Assembly (NCBI GenBank): GCA_946187605.1
Contig: CAMHRH010000040.1
Span: forward strand, 1-7,617
Direction of reading: 5' to 3'
Source: an uncultured Candidatus Saccharibacteria bacterium
GTDB taxonomy: Bacteria; Patescibacteriota; Saccharimonadia; Saccharimonadales; Saccharimonadaceae
DNA length: 7,617 bases
Below the pieces are notes generated by a model, which had not been told where the DNA came from, ran no database searches, and worked only from the letters and a program-made list of their open reading frames with translations. A program made the position numbers and the translations under genes. The first letter of the stretch is position 1. Each line of letters starts with the position of its first letter. Of the stretch, positions 1-5,332 are shown piece by piece.

Positions 1-5
1 TTCAT
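1..5 (-). CDS. Start codon of a gene running off the left edge (5' fragment only)
   Basis: Only the first five bases (ATGAA on the minus strand) lie in the window. The start is supported by an AAAGGA Shine-Dalgarno-like site ending 9 nt upstream and by a good promoter at 122-151. A start Met followed by Lys/Asn fits ribosomal protein L3 (rplC), which follows rpsJ in the usual S10 operon, but five bases cannot identify a gene. That identity is a guess from gene order only. Confidence 0.4.
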
Positions 6-70
6 CTGTGGGCGTCCTTTCCCATTAAAATCATTTGGCTTGTGAGTGGTATCCACGCAAACGCGGTCAT
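2..70 (-). CDS. Possible 22-aa upstream ORF coupled to the left-edge gene
   Basis: A minus-strand ATG at 70 opens a 22-codon frame (begins MTAFAWIPL, ends GKDAHR) closing with TGA. An AGAGG Shine-Dalgarno-like site lies 8 nt upstream. Its TGA overlaps the ATG of the left-edge gene in an ATGA arrangement, a common geometry for translational coupling by terminating ribosomes. It lies in the leader made from the promoter at 122-151. The peptide resembles nothing I recognise and has no run of a single amino acid typical of attenuator leader peptides. It may be a regulatory upstream ORF or a chance frame. Confidence 0.35.
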   Translation of the reverse strand: MTAFAWIPLTSQMILMGKDAHR

Positions 71-121
71 GGACCTTACCTCTTGCGCCAAAGTGACGTT
101 ATTTTGATAATATACCTCGTT

Positions 122-151
122 ATTATATCATGAGGCGCTCCAGAATGTCAA
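122..151 (-). promoter_or_regulatory. Sigma70-type promoter for the left-edge gene
   Basis: The minus strand has a perfect -35 TTGACA at 151-146, an 18-nt spacer, and a perfect -10 TATAAT at 127-122 preceded by TGA (extended -10). The -35 starts 15 nt past the stop of the 157-aa gene. Transcription would start near 115 and give a leader of about 110 nt carrying the 22-aa ORF. It is among the strongest-looking promoters in the window, fitting a highly expressed gene such as a ribosomal protein operon. Confidence 0.8.
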
Positions 152-165
152 ACACCTTAGTAGAG

Positions 166-639
166 CTATCTTAGGCCACCCTCGGAAAGGAATGACCCCC
201 AGATTACGAATTCAAATAGTAAGCGGAAAAATGTGCCATATATAATAAATACAATTGCCAGCCATTTGTAGTAGTGGATTGCGTTATCTTCACATGGGAG
301 ACGGAACTCGCTATGATTTTCCGGATTAACCATGACGTCATGCCATTTATTATCTGCTGGATAGCTCATGCCAACTTTTACGTTCGGTATAGTATTGAGC
401 GTCCCCTCCGTCATGGTTCCTTTGACATCGATTTTGTAGGTGCGTCTATATACGTAACCCGTTATACTATCCTTTATTTTCTCCTCGTACATGTATTTTA
501 CCTTTGCGGGAATGGTAAAGTTTTTCTTGCGTTTTTTGAATTGAATTAATTTTACTATTCCGCGAATACCGATGATGAAAAATATGCCAAAAAATACATT
601 AAAACCAAGGTAAACCGCGAGGTAGGTAGCTTGTATCAT
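166..639 (-). CDS. Two-TM membrane protein, DUF3592-like topology, unknown function (157 aa)
   Basis: No function is recognised. The protein has an N-terminal membrane segment (about residues 6-28, rich in Phe/Ile/Gly), a basic stop-transfer patch (KKRKK, 35-39), a soluble region of about 85 residues that looks like alternating beta strands, a VNP motif at 104-106, and a long hydrophobic C-terminal region (about 124-148, one or two passes). The TM, beta domain, VNP, TM order resembles DUF3592-type proteins. The 147-aa product at 2994-3437 shares this plan and several aligned residues, so the two are likely paralogues. The ATG at 639 has no Shine-Dalgarno site but lies 6 nt after an extended -10, so the mRNA is probably leaderless. 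It sits between rpsJ and the left-edge gene and ends with TAG. Confidence 0.8.
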   Translation of the reverse strand: MIQATYLAVYLGFNVFFGIFFIIGIRGIVKLIQFKKRKKNFTIPAKVKYMYEEKIKDSITGYVYRRTYKIDVKGTMTEGTLNTIPNVKVGMSYPADNKWHDVMVNPENHSEFRLPCEDNAIHYYKWLAIVFIIYGTFFRLLFEFVIWGSFLSEGGLR

Positions 640-645
640 CCGTAT

Positions 646-654
646 ATTATAACA
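646..654 (-). promoter_or_regulatory. Extended -10 promoter, probably producing a leaderless mRNA
   Basis: TGT followed by a perfect TATAAT (651-646) stands on the minus strand. It emerges directly from the T-tract of the rpsJ terminator, and only 6 nt separate it from the ATG at 639. No -35 is visible because the upstream position is filled by the terminator stem. A start 6-7 nt after the hexamer would fall on or next to the A of ATG. Confidence 0.65.
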
Positions 655-687
655 AAAAACGGGCCCATCGATTCCTCGTGGGTCCGT
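654..687 (-). terminator. Intrinsic terminator of rpsJ
   Basis: The minus-strand transcript forms a stem with arms 687-679 and 667-659 (nine pairs with one internal A-C mismatch, GC-rich), an 11-nt loop, then six T at 659-654. It lies 18 nt after the rpsJ stop codon. This closes rpsJ as its own unit instead of letting it run into further S10-operon genes. Confidence 0.85.
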
Positions 688-705
688 AACGATGTTTCTA
701 AAAAA

Positions 706-1026
706 TTACATCTTGATTTCGGCATCAACGCCTGCTGGGAGCGAGAGATTCTGAAGAGCATCAATCGTCTTTGGAGTAGCATTGATGACGTCGATAAGGC
801 GCTTGTGGACCTTCATTTCGAAAGCTTCACCACCGGTCTTGTAGACGTGTGGGCTCTTTACGACGGTAAAGGTTGAACGCTTGGTTGGAAGTGGAACTGG
901 ACCACTTACGCTTGCGCCAGTGCGGATAGCAGTATCAACGATCTGCTTTGCGCTCTGGTCGATAAGGCGATGATCGTATGCCTTGAGGCGGATACGGATC
1001 TTGAGACCTTCGGCTTTGTCTGCCAT
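706..1026 (-). CDS. rpsJ: 30S ribosomal protein S10
   Basis: S10 is a head-domain protein of the small ribosomal subunit and, as NusE, also joins NusB in antitermination. The 106-aa product has the usual S10 length (about 102-105). It shows the family pattern: KIRIRLKAYDHRLID near the N terminus, SGPVPLPTKRSTFTV in the middle, then SPHVYKTGGEAFEMKVHKRLIDV. I chose the ATG at 1026 (MADKAEG) because it gives the family length and follows AAAGGA with 9 nt spacing. An in-frame ATG at 1143 would add 39 unrelated residues and lies inside the promoter. rpsJ has its own promoter, a structured leader and its own terminator. No rplC follows before the terminator, unlike the standard S10 operon. Confidence 0.97.
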   Translation of the reverse strand: MADKAEGLKIRIRLKAYDHRLIDQSAKQIVDTAIRTGASVSGPVPLPTKRSTFTVVKSPHVYKTGGEAFEMKVHKRLIDVINATPKTIDALQNLSLPAGVDAEIKM

Positions 1027-1116
1027 TTGGATATATCCTTTCTTTACGACCGTGTAACCTCGGATACCACCTAGACGGGGCGTCCACGAGTTTGTCGCGG
1101 CAATTAATATTGTATG
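1027..1116 (-). promoter_or_regulatory. Structured 5' leader of rpsJ
   Basis: The roughly 90-nt leader can form a stem CCGCGA/TCGTGG with a 5-nt loop, then a small GACG/CGTC hairpin. The segment GTATCC (1067-1062) is complementary, with one G-U pair, to GGATAT (1038-1033), which holds part of the Shine-Dalgarno site. The site also sits in the 10-bp palindrome GGATATATCC. Such pairing could control S10 translation. No known leader family is recognised. Confidence 0.35.
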
Positions 1117-1122
1117 TGAACT

Positions 1123-1151
1123 ATTATGCCTCAGTTGAGGCATTTTGTCAA
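1123..1151 (-). promoter_or_regulatory. rpsJ promoter with a palindrome filling the spacer
   Basis: A perfect -35 TTGACA (1151-1146), a 17-nt spacer and a -10 CATAAT (1128-1123) lie on the minus strand. The -35 overlaps the TGA stop of the upstream 116-aa gene (1150-1148). The interval 1126-1143 is an inverted repeat with two perfect 8-nt arms (ATGCCTCA and TGAGGCAT) around 2 nt. It fills nearly the whole spacer and enters the -10, the classic place for a repressor operator. Confidence 0.8.
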
Positions 1152-1498
1152 TTGGCTAGCGTATGTTTAATTACGATATATATCGCAAATACTATCAATA
1201 AGACGACGATATCATGAAAGAACTTCTTCGTTGCCTCTTCTGACGGCCGCCCTTTCTCCTCGATGGATTTGCGATTTTTCTTATCCGTAAGGAAGGTATG
1301 AATAATTGATATCGTAATAATTAATCCAGGAATAGTAACAAATAGGAGGCCTGGCCTTTCCGCCCATAAATATTCCAACAAGGCGATAATAATCGGGCCA
1401 GATACAAATATAATTACGTACTGCAAGAAAATATGCAGCCCTCTAATCCACCTGTGGTTTTTATAGGCAATCTTCCAGGCGGTCCTAAAACGACTCAT
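1148..1498 (-). CDS. Three-TM membrane protein, unknown function (116 aa)
   Basis: No family is recognised. A basic N terminus (residues 1-20 with eight Arg/Lys) precedes three predicted membrane helices at about 22-44, 49-70 and 93-112. A charged loop at 72-92 (DKKNRKSIEEKGRPSEE) separates the second and third. The positive-inside rule suggests the N terminus is cytoplasmic. The ATG at 1498 overlaps the TGA of a 25-codon ORF (ATGA), implying coupled translation; only a distant AAAGG precedes it. Its TGA stop lies inside the rpsJ -35 box, so the two genes are packed tightly but transcribed separately. No U-run terminator follows, so some readthrough into rpsJ is possible. Confidence 0.78.
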   Translation of the reverse strand: MSRFRTAWKIAYKNHRWIRGLHIFLQYVIIFVSGPIIIALLEYLWAERPGLLFVTIPGLIITISIIHTFLTDKKNRKSIEEKGRPSEEATKKFFHDIVVLLIVFAIYIVIKHTLAN

Positions 1499-1572
1499 AG
1501 GCGTGTTGCCTTTTTAATCAGCGCTCCCAGCGATATACCGATGATTAAGGCTAGTTTCATTATGTTATTCAT
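1495..1572 (-). CDS. Possible 25-aa hydrophobic leader ORF coupled to the 116-aa gene
   Basis: A minus-strand ATG at 1572 opens 25 codons: MNNIMKLALIIGISLGALIK, then KATRL. It is a short hydrophobic stretch ended by basic residues, like a single membrane segment. The TGA stop overlaps the start of the 116-aa gene by one base (ATGA). There is no Shine-Dalgarno site, but an extended -10 ends 7 nt before the ATG, so the mRNA may begin at this codon. It could be a genuine small membrane protein, or a device that loads ribosomes onto a leaderless message and hands them to the next gene. Confidence 0.5.
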   Translation of the reverse strand: MNNIMKLALIIGISLGALIKKATRL

Positions 1573-1579
1573 TTCGTTT

Positions 1580-1588
1580 ATTTTAACA
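1580..1588 (-). promoter_or_regulatory. Extended -10 promoter, probably producing a leaderless mRNA
   Basis: TGT plus TAAAAT (1585-1580) lies on the minus strand, just past the terminator of the nucleotidyltransferase gene and 7 nt before the ATG at 1572. No -35 is visible. The geometry matches the elements at 646-654 and 3445-3453. Confidence 0.55.
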
Positions 1589-1589
1589 T

Positions 1590-1617
1590 GAAGAAAGCCC
1601 CTCCACTGGGAGGGGCT
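1590..1617 (-). terminator. Intrinsic terminator of the nucleotidyltransferase gene
   Basis: A perfect 9-bp GC-rich stem (1617-1609 with 1604-1596) and a 4-nt loop are followed on the minus strand by TTCTTC. It begins about 20 nt after the stop codon at 1639. Confidence 0.85.
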
Positions 1618-1638
1618 ATGCAATCAGAGACAGAGTTA

Positions 1639-2877
1639 TTATTCTTCGTTACAAATGCAATCGCCGCTTGCGGATACATTTACATTAATGTCTCCATTAT
1701 CGAGACGATTAACGAAGACATAGATGTTCTGCACCCCTAAGCATGCGACACGTACACTTTCTTCTAGATTCGACGGAACGACAATGCAATTCTTGCTCTT
1801 GAGCGAGTAGGACATTCTCTCGCTAGACTCGAAGAAGTCGGTAATATACCCTACTTCTTGGCTCATGCGATTATTAATAATTGCTACGTCAATTCCGCCA
1901 TCTTTGGCCATGAAAGTTAGTACGCTAATTCCGCCCACGATGTGGTTAGCATAGACGTGCACGCCTTCCGTCGATGATACGAACAAGCTATTGCGACACT
2001 TATATCTAGTAACCTGACCAATTGAAGCATTCTTATGATTTGGTGTCTTCTTCTGGATGTCATAGTACGCCGCAAGCGTTCCACAATCCTTCCAGTCAAA
2101 TCCTCCAATCAAGAGCCTCATATTGAGCTTCTTAACCATGTCAGTCGGGTCAAGACCGAGATCGGTCTTCTCTGAACCCTCCTCATAATAACGATTCAGG
2201 AGCTGCTCAATCATCGTGATAGGATACTGTTCGCAGAATTTATCTACGCGGATTGCATAAAAACCCGTATTAACGACCGTATTGTCATCGCGAAGAATAC
2301 GCTTTACTCTTTCCATTCCGCCATTTTTGAACGGCTTCTCGATGAAATCCTTGATTTCAAAGAAAGGTCCTTCTTCTGATAAGTCATATACCGCATTACC
2401 GCATCCGCCGACAATATTCGCGTCAGCTACCTTAACGCCTACTAGGACTGAACGGCCATTAGCTGCTTCCTCACAGGCAAAGCTGATTGCTTCCGAGAAC
2501 TCTTCCTGACCAACGATATGCTGGTCCGAAGGCGAAAAGAAAGCAACGGCCTCAGGCTCAAGGCTATGAATATAATCCGCCGCTGCCGCCATAACTGCGA
2601 CATAGCCGAGATGAGCATCAAACTTCACAATATTCACGCTAGGCACTTTATAGGGCGCAAGCTGATCGATTGCGTATTTTTCCTGCTCATCATTAGTAAC
2701 GACGACGATCGTTCTAGATGGTTTAATAGCGTCATTCGTGATCATTCTTACAACATCTTGCACGAAAGTCCTGTCACTGAACTTAGGTGCAAATTGCTTG
2801 GGCGTTGATCCGGCAATAGGGAGTCTTGATCCTCTTCCTCCTGCCAGTACTACTGCGTAAGGTTTAACAATTTCCAT
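1639..2877 (-). CDS. Sugar-1-phosphate nucleotidyltransferase, ManC-like (probable mannose-1-phosphate guanylyltransferase)
   Basis: This 412-aa protein belongs to the GT-A-fold nucleotidyltransferases, which join a sugar 1-phosphate to an NTP. The likely product is GDP-mannose for surface glycans. Visible motifs are the nucleotide-binding loop LAGGRGSRL (11-19), PKQF (26-29, as in ManC), SPSDQHI (115-121) with the expected metal-binding Asp at 118, FIEKP (178-182), NTGFYAIRV (203-211) and DWKDCGT (261-267). Residues from about 290 on are a beta-rich C-terminal part in which two stretches starting NSLFVSS and NCIVVPS resemble each other. There is no phosphomannose isomerase domain. The ATG at 2877 follows AGGAGGT with good spacing. 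It has its own promoter and terminator. GTP/mannose specificity is inferred from the PKQF pattern; another hexose-1-phosphate is possible. Confidence 0.85.
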   Translation of the reverse strand: MEIVKPYAVVLAGGRGSRLPIAGSTPKQFAPKFSDRTFVQDVVRMITNDAIKPSRTIVVVTNDEQEKYAIDQLAPYKVPSVNIVKFDAHLGYVAVMAAAADYIHSLEPEAVAFFSPSDQHIVGQEEFSEAISFACEEAANGRSVLVGVKVADANIVGGCGNAVYDLSEEGPFFEIKDFIEKPFKNGGMERVKRILRDDNTVVNTGFYAIRVDKFCEQYPITMIEQLLNRYYEEGSEKTDLGLDPTDMVKKLNMRLLIGGFDWKDCGTLAAYYDIQKKTPNHKNASIGQVTRYKCRNSLFVSSTEGVHVYANHIVGGISVLTFMAKDGGIDVAIINNRMSQEVGYITDFFESSERMSYSLKSKNCIVVPSNLEESVRVACLGVQNIYVFVNRLDNGDINVNVSASGDCICNEE

Positions 2878-2885
2878 TTAACTCT

Positions 2886-2892
2886 ACCTCCT
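2886..2892 (-). promoter_or_regulatory. Shine-Dalgarno site of the nucleotidyltransferase gene
   Basis: AGGAGGT on the minus strand, about 8-9 nt before the ATG at 2877, is the best match to the anti-SD in the window and fixes the start. Confidence 0.85.
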
Positions 2893-2953
2893 GTAAAAGA
2901 ACATAATTTAGTTATGACCAACAAAAAATGTCGGTTTAACGACTACATTTACT

Positions 2954-2981
2954 ATTATAGCACATGTTGGCTATAATGCAA
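2954..2981 (-). promoter_or_regulatory. Promoter of the nucleotidyltransferase gene
   Basis: A -35 TTGCAT (2981-2976), a 16-nt spacer and a perfect -10 TATAAT (2959-2954) preceded by TGC (extended -10) lie on the minus strand. They stand 13 nt after the stop of the 147-aa gene. The leader would be about 70 nt. No clear terminator separates the two genes, so readthrough may add to expression. Confidence 0.75.
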
Positions 2982-2993
2982 GGGAGGGTATTT

Positions 2994-3437
2994 TTATGCG
3001 CTAGCTTCTGGTGAAATTGCAACCATGACATGTATGAGAAGCCACATAAGAGTAGATATACCTATAAATATGCATCCTACCATGATACCGAGCTTATCTT
3101 GCGAGTTATTGCTAGGAATACTGATATCGTCATAATCTGATGGATTGACGTATATAGTATAGGTTCTGCCTTTTCTGAGATTAGATTGGATATAGTCCGT
3201 GGCTTGGATTTCCCTTTTAATGCCATTGATCTCCGTTACTAATACGGGTACTTTGACGTTGCCGTATTTATCCGCAATCTCTACAAACCTGACATATTCC
3301 GCCTGGACCTTGAGTGTGCATTCGTTTTTGCGATGAAAAACTTTAATTAATGTCCTCACTAGGAAAACTATACCCATTATAAAGAACGCACCCGTAATTA
3401 TATCAAATGGTATCGTTAAGTATGACTCATCGCCCAT
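2994..3437 (-). CDS. Two-TM membrane protein, DUF3592-like topology, unknown function (147 aa)
   Basis: No function is recognised. An N-terminal membrane segment (about residues 9-33, with GAFFIMGI) is followed by a basic edge (HRK), a soluble beta-rich region, a VNP motif (97-99) and a C-terminal membrane segment (about 116-140). The same plan, with aligned FFIxGI and VNP, occurs in the 157-aa product at 166-639, so I infer paralogy. The ATG at 3437 lacks a Shine-Dalgarno site and lies 7 nt after an extended -10, suggesting a leaderless mRNA. It sits between tuf and the nucleotidyltransferase gene, with that gene's promoter directly after its TAA stop. Confidence 0.8.
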   Translation of the reverse strand: MGDESYLTIPFDIITGAFFIMGIVFLVRTLIKVFHRKNECTLKVQAEYVRFVEIADKYGNVKVPVLVTEINGIKREIQATDYIQSNLRKGRTYTIYVNPSDYDDISIPSNNSQDKLGIMVGCIFIGISTLMWLLIHVMVAISPEASA

Positions 3438-3444
3438 ACTTCTT

Positions 3445-3453
3445 ATGTTAGCA
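3445..3453 (-). promoter_or_regulatory. Extended -10 promoter, probably producing a leaderless mRNA
   Basis: TGC plus TAACAT (3450-3445) lies on the minus strand, 7 nt before the ATG at 3437 and about 15 nt after the tuf terminator stem. The hexamer is one mismatch from TATAAT. No -35 is convincing. The match is the weakest of the three similar elements, but the spacing is the same. Confidence 0.5.
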
Positions 3454-3461
3454 CATTTACG

Positions 3462-3497
3462 ACAACAAAATATCCCCCGCCTAAACGAGGGATATTT
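3462..3497 (-). terminator. Intrinsic terminator of tuf
   Basis: On the minus strand, arm 3497-3486 pairs with 3479-3468 (12 bp including one U-G), loop TTTAGG, then TTGTTG. It begins 17 nt after the tuf stop. Confidence 0.85.
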
Positions 3498-3514
3498 AAA
3501 TCGGTTACGATAGA

Positions 3515-4696
3515 TTATTTGATAATCTTGGTAACGACACCAGAACCGACAGTGCGGCCACCTTCGCGGATAGCGAAGCGGTCATTGTCGTTCATAGCGA
3601 TTGGAGCATTGAGCTTGACGCTGAAGGTGACGGTATCACCAGGCATGACAATCTCTTTGTCCTTTGGAAGTTCGACCTCACCAGTAACATCGGTGGTGCG
3701 GAAGTAGAACTGTGGCTTGTAACCGTTGGAGAATGGAGTGTGGCGACCGCCTTCTTCCTTCTTCAAGATGTAAACCTGGCCCTCAAACTCGGTATGTGGA
3801 GTGATGGTGCCTGGCTTTGCAATAACCTGACCACGCTCAATCTGTTCACGCTCGATACCGCGGAGGAGAAGACCTGCGTTATCGCCTGCCTGACCCTGAT
3901 CAAGAGTCTTGTGGAAGGCCTCGATACCGGTAACAACAGATTTCTGAGTGTCTTTAAGACCGACAATTTCGACCTCGTCGTTGATATGGATAGTACCCTG
4001 CTCGATACGGCCAGTAGCAACAGTACCACGACCTTTGATCGAGAAGACATCCTCGACTGGCATCAAGAATGGCTTGTCAAGATCATGCTCTGGAATATCG
4101 AAGTATTCGTCCATAGCCTTGACGAGTTCCATGACGGCATCTTCGTTAGCTGCATCGCCTTCGAGAGCCTTGGTTGCAGAACCCTTGATGATTGGGCAGT
4201 TGCGATCAAAACCGTTCTTCTCGAGAAGGTCGCGGATATCTTCCTCGACGAGTTCGACGAGGTCAGGATCAGCGAGGTCCATCTTGTTCAAGAAGACAAT
4301 GATTTTTGGAACGTTAACCTGGTGAGCCAAGAGAACGTGCTCGCGAGTCTGTGGAAGTGCACCGTCGTTAGCTGCAACGACAAGAATAGCACCATCAACC
4401 TGCGCAGCACCGGTAATCATGTTCTTGATGTAATCGGCGTGGCCTGGCATGTCGACGTGCGCATAGTGACGCTTCTCAGATTCATACTCCTGGTGAGAAG
4501 TAGCGATGGTAATACCACGAGCTTTTTCCTCTGGAGCGTTATCAATCTGATCATAGGCGACTGGCTTGTTGATCTCGGAAGGAAGCTTCTTCGCAAGAAC
4601 AGCAGTAATAGCAGCAGTCAAAGTAGTTTTACCGTGGTCAACGTGACCCATGGTACCGACATTAATATGCGGTTTGCTACGGTCAAAATCTGCCAT
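3515..4696 (-). CDS. tuf: Elongation factor Tu
   Basis: EF-Tu is the GTPase that carries aminoacyl-tRNA to the ribosomal A site. The frame is complete at 393 aa, the usual bacterial length. The GTPase domain shows GHVDHGKT (17-24, P loop), RGITIATSH (60-68, switch I), DMPGH (82-86, switch II with the catalytic His at 86), NKMD (137-140) and GSATK (172-176). Two beta-barrel domains follow, ending VTKIIK. The common DCPGH reads DMPGH here, removing the Cys; the DxxG core is intact. The ATG at 4696 follows AAGGAG (4709-4714). tuf has its own strong promoter, a leader of about 70 nt and its own terminator, so it is not cotranscribed with fusA as in the classic str operon. Confidence 0.99.
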   Translation of the reverse strand: MADFDRSKPHINVGTMGHVDHGKTTLTAAITAVLAKKLPSEINKPVAYDQIDNAPEEKARGITIATSHQEYESEKRHYAHVDMPGHADYIKNMITGAAQVDGAILVVAANDGALPQTREHVLLAHQVNVPKIIVFLNKMDLADPDLVELVEEDIRDLLEKNGFDRNCPIIKGSATKALEGDAANEDAVMELVKAMDEYFDIPEHDLDKPFLMPVEDVFSIKGRGTVATGRIEQGTIHINDEVEIVGLKDTQKSVVTGIEAFHKTLDQGQAGDNAGLLLRGIEREQIERGQVIAKPGTITPHTEFEGQVYILKKEEGGRHTPFSNGYKPQFYFRTTDVTGEVELPKDKEIVMPGDTVTFSVKLNAPIAMNDNDRFAIREGGRTVGSGVVTKIIK

Positions 4697-4728
4697 AGTT
4701 GTTATATTCTCCTTTATTTTTTAATAAT

Positions 4729-4756
4729 TTTGGGCGCTAATATTAACCAGCCCAAA
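4729..4756 (-). promoter_or_regulatory. Hairpin in the tuf 5' leader
   Basis: TTTGGGC (4756-4750) and GCCCAAA (4735-4729) form a perfect 7-bp stem around a 14-nt AT-rich loop. It lies between the predicted transcription start and the Shine-Dalgarno site. It has no direct U-run, so it is not an obvious terminator. It may stabilise the abundant tuf mRNA or affect initiation. Confidence 0.4.
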
Positions 4757-4771
4757 GCTATATATGGGTAT

Positions 4772-4800
4772 ATTTTATACAATTTTTAAAGCGATGTAAA
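4772..4800 (-). promoter_or_regulatory. tuf promoter
   Basis: A -35 TTTACA (4800-4795), a 17-nt spacer and a -10 TAAAAT (4777-4772) lie on the minus strand, each one mismatch from consensus. The -35 begins 4 nt after the T-run of the upstream terminator. Confidence 0.8.
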
Positions 4801-4803
4801 GAG

Positions 4804-4830
4804 AAAAAACCGGCTTCGTGAGCCGGTTTT
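4804..4830 (-). terminator. Intrinsic terminator of the 118-aa gene
   Basis: A perfect 10-bp stem (AAAACCGGCT at 4830-4821 with 4815-4806) and a 5-nt loop run into a six-T tract on the minus strand. It begins 8 nt after the gene's stop codon and directly precedes the tuf promoter, separating the two units. Confidence 0.9.
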
Positions 4831-4838
4831 AAGGTACT

Positions 4839-5195
4839 CTATTCGCTAGCTTTTATCGCTATTCTGCCAATGCAGATTGCGCCAATGGCGACGACGATAA
4901 TAATTGCAATGCTGGGCATTCTTTCATTAGCCTCAAATCTGCCAAGCATATCGCGATGAGTAGAGTTATCACCCGTGACTTTCTCAACTACTCCCGAGCT
5001 ACCTTTGAGACACCATGCAATTGATCCTTTGTAGTAGCTAACGTAAACCTCGTCCTTGTCGTAGCCGATTGTCTGGCAAAACTCGCCTACCAACTGCGCT
5101 TCTTTGTGGTCATGGTAGACCATAATACCCTTCATGGCGCAAAAGGCGAACACAATATAGACGACAAGTATTGCAACGATTTTCTTAGCTTTCAT
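4839..5195 (-). CDS. Two-TM membrane protein, unknown function (118 aa)
   Basis: No family is recognised. A basic start (MKAKK) precedes a membrane segment at about 5-27, a polar region of about 65 residues with Cys at 40 and 62, and a second membrane segment at about 94-113 rich in Ile/Ala/Gly. The first segment could be a signal anchor; if both span, the middle region would face outside and the two Cys could form a disulfide. The outline (TM, small soluble domain, TM) matches the 157- and 147-aa proteins, but I see no shared motif, notably no VNP. The ATG at 5195 follows GGGAGGGG. The gene has a consensus-like promoter and a strong terminator, so it is a single-gene unit divergent from the plus-strand gene. 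Confidence 0.78.
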   Translation of the reverse strand: MKAKKIVAILVVYIVFAFCAMKGIMVYHDHKEAQLVGEFCQTIGYDKDEVYVSYYKGSIAWCLKGSSGVVEKVTGDNSTHRDMLGRFEANERMPSIAIIIVVAIGAICIGRIAIKASE

Positions 5196-5249
5196 TGCGA
5201 AACCCCTCCCTGTAAAGTTCTCTGTTCTTAACGAACAAGCTATATTTCT

Positions 5250-5278
5250 ATTCTATCATACTTTGCGTTTTTTGTCAA
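5250..5278 (-). promoter_or_regulatory. Promoter of the 118-aa gene
   Basis: A perfect -35 TTGACA (5278-5273), a 17-nt spacer and a -10 TAGAAT (5255-5250) lie on the minus strand. It gives a leader of about 48 nt ending in the GGGAGGGG ribosome-binding site. Confidence 0.85.
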
Positions 5279-5332
5279 GCATAATCGCAACGTACGGTTC
5301 TTGCGCTAGTCCTTGACGCAACTTGCATAACT

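Noticed and set aside
1027..1143. In-frame N-terminal extension of rpsJ to the ATG at 1143
   Set aside because: The extra 39 residues do not match S10, the ATG lies between the -35 and -10 of the rpsJ promoter, and the ATG at 1026 has a proper SD.
706..1150. Recoding of UGA as glycine, as in some CPR lineages
   Set aside because: TGA is the natural end of the 116-aa gene and of the small ORF overlapping it, and no UGA occurs inside the conserved tuf, rpsJ or fusA frames.
2900..2950. Attenuator in the leader of the nucleotidyltransferase gene (short stem GTCG/CGAC near a T-run)
   Set aside because: The stem is only 4 bp. The alternative ACCGAC/GTTGGT stem has a T-rich loop but no clear terminator geometry.
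3740..4789. 349-codon open frame on the plus strand opposite tuf
   Set aside because: It is antisense to a complete, motif-perfect EF-Tu and probably arises from the strong codon bias of tuf. It has no SD or promoter and no recognisable protein pattern.
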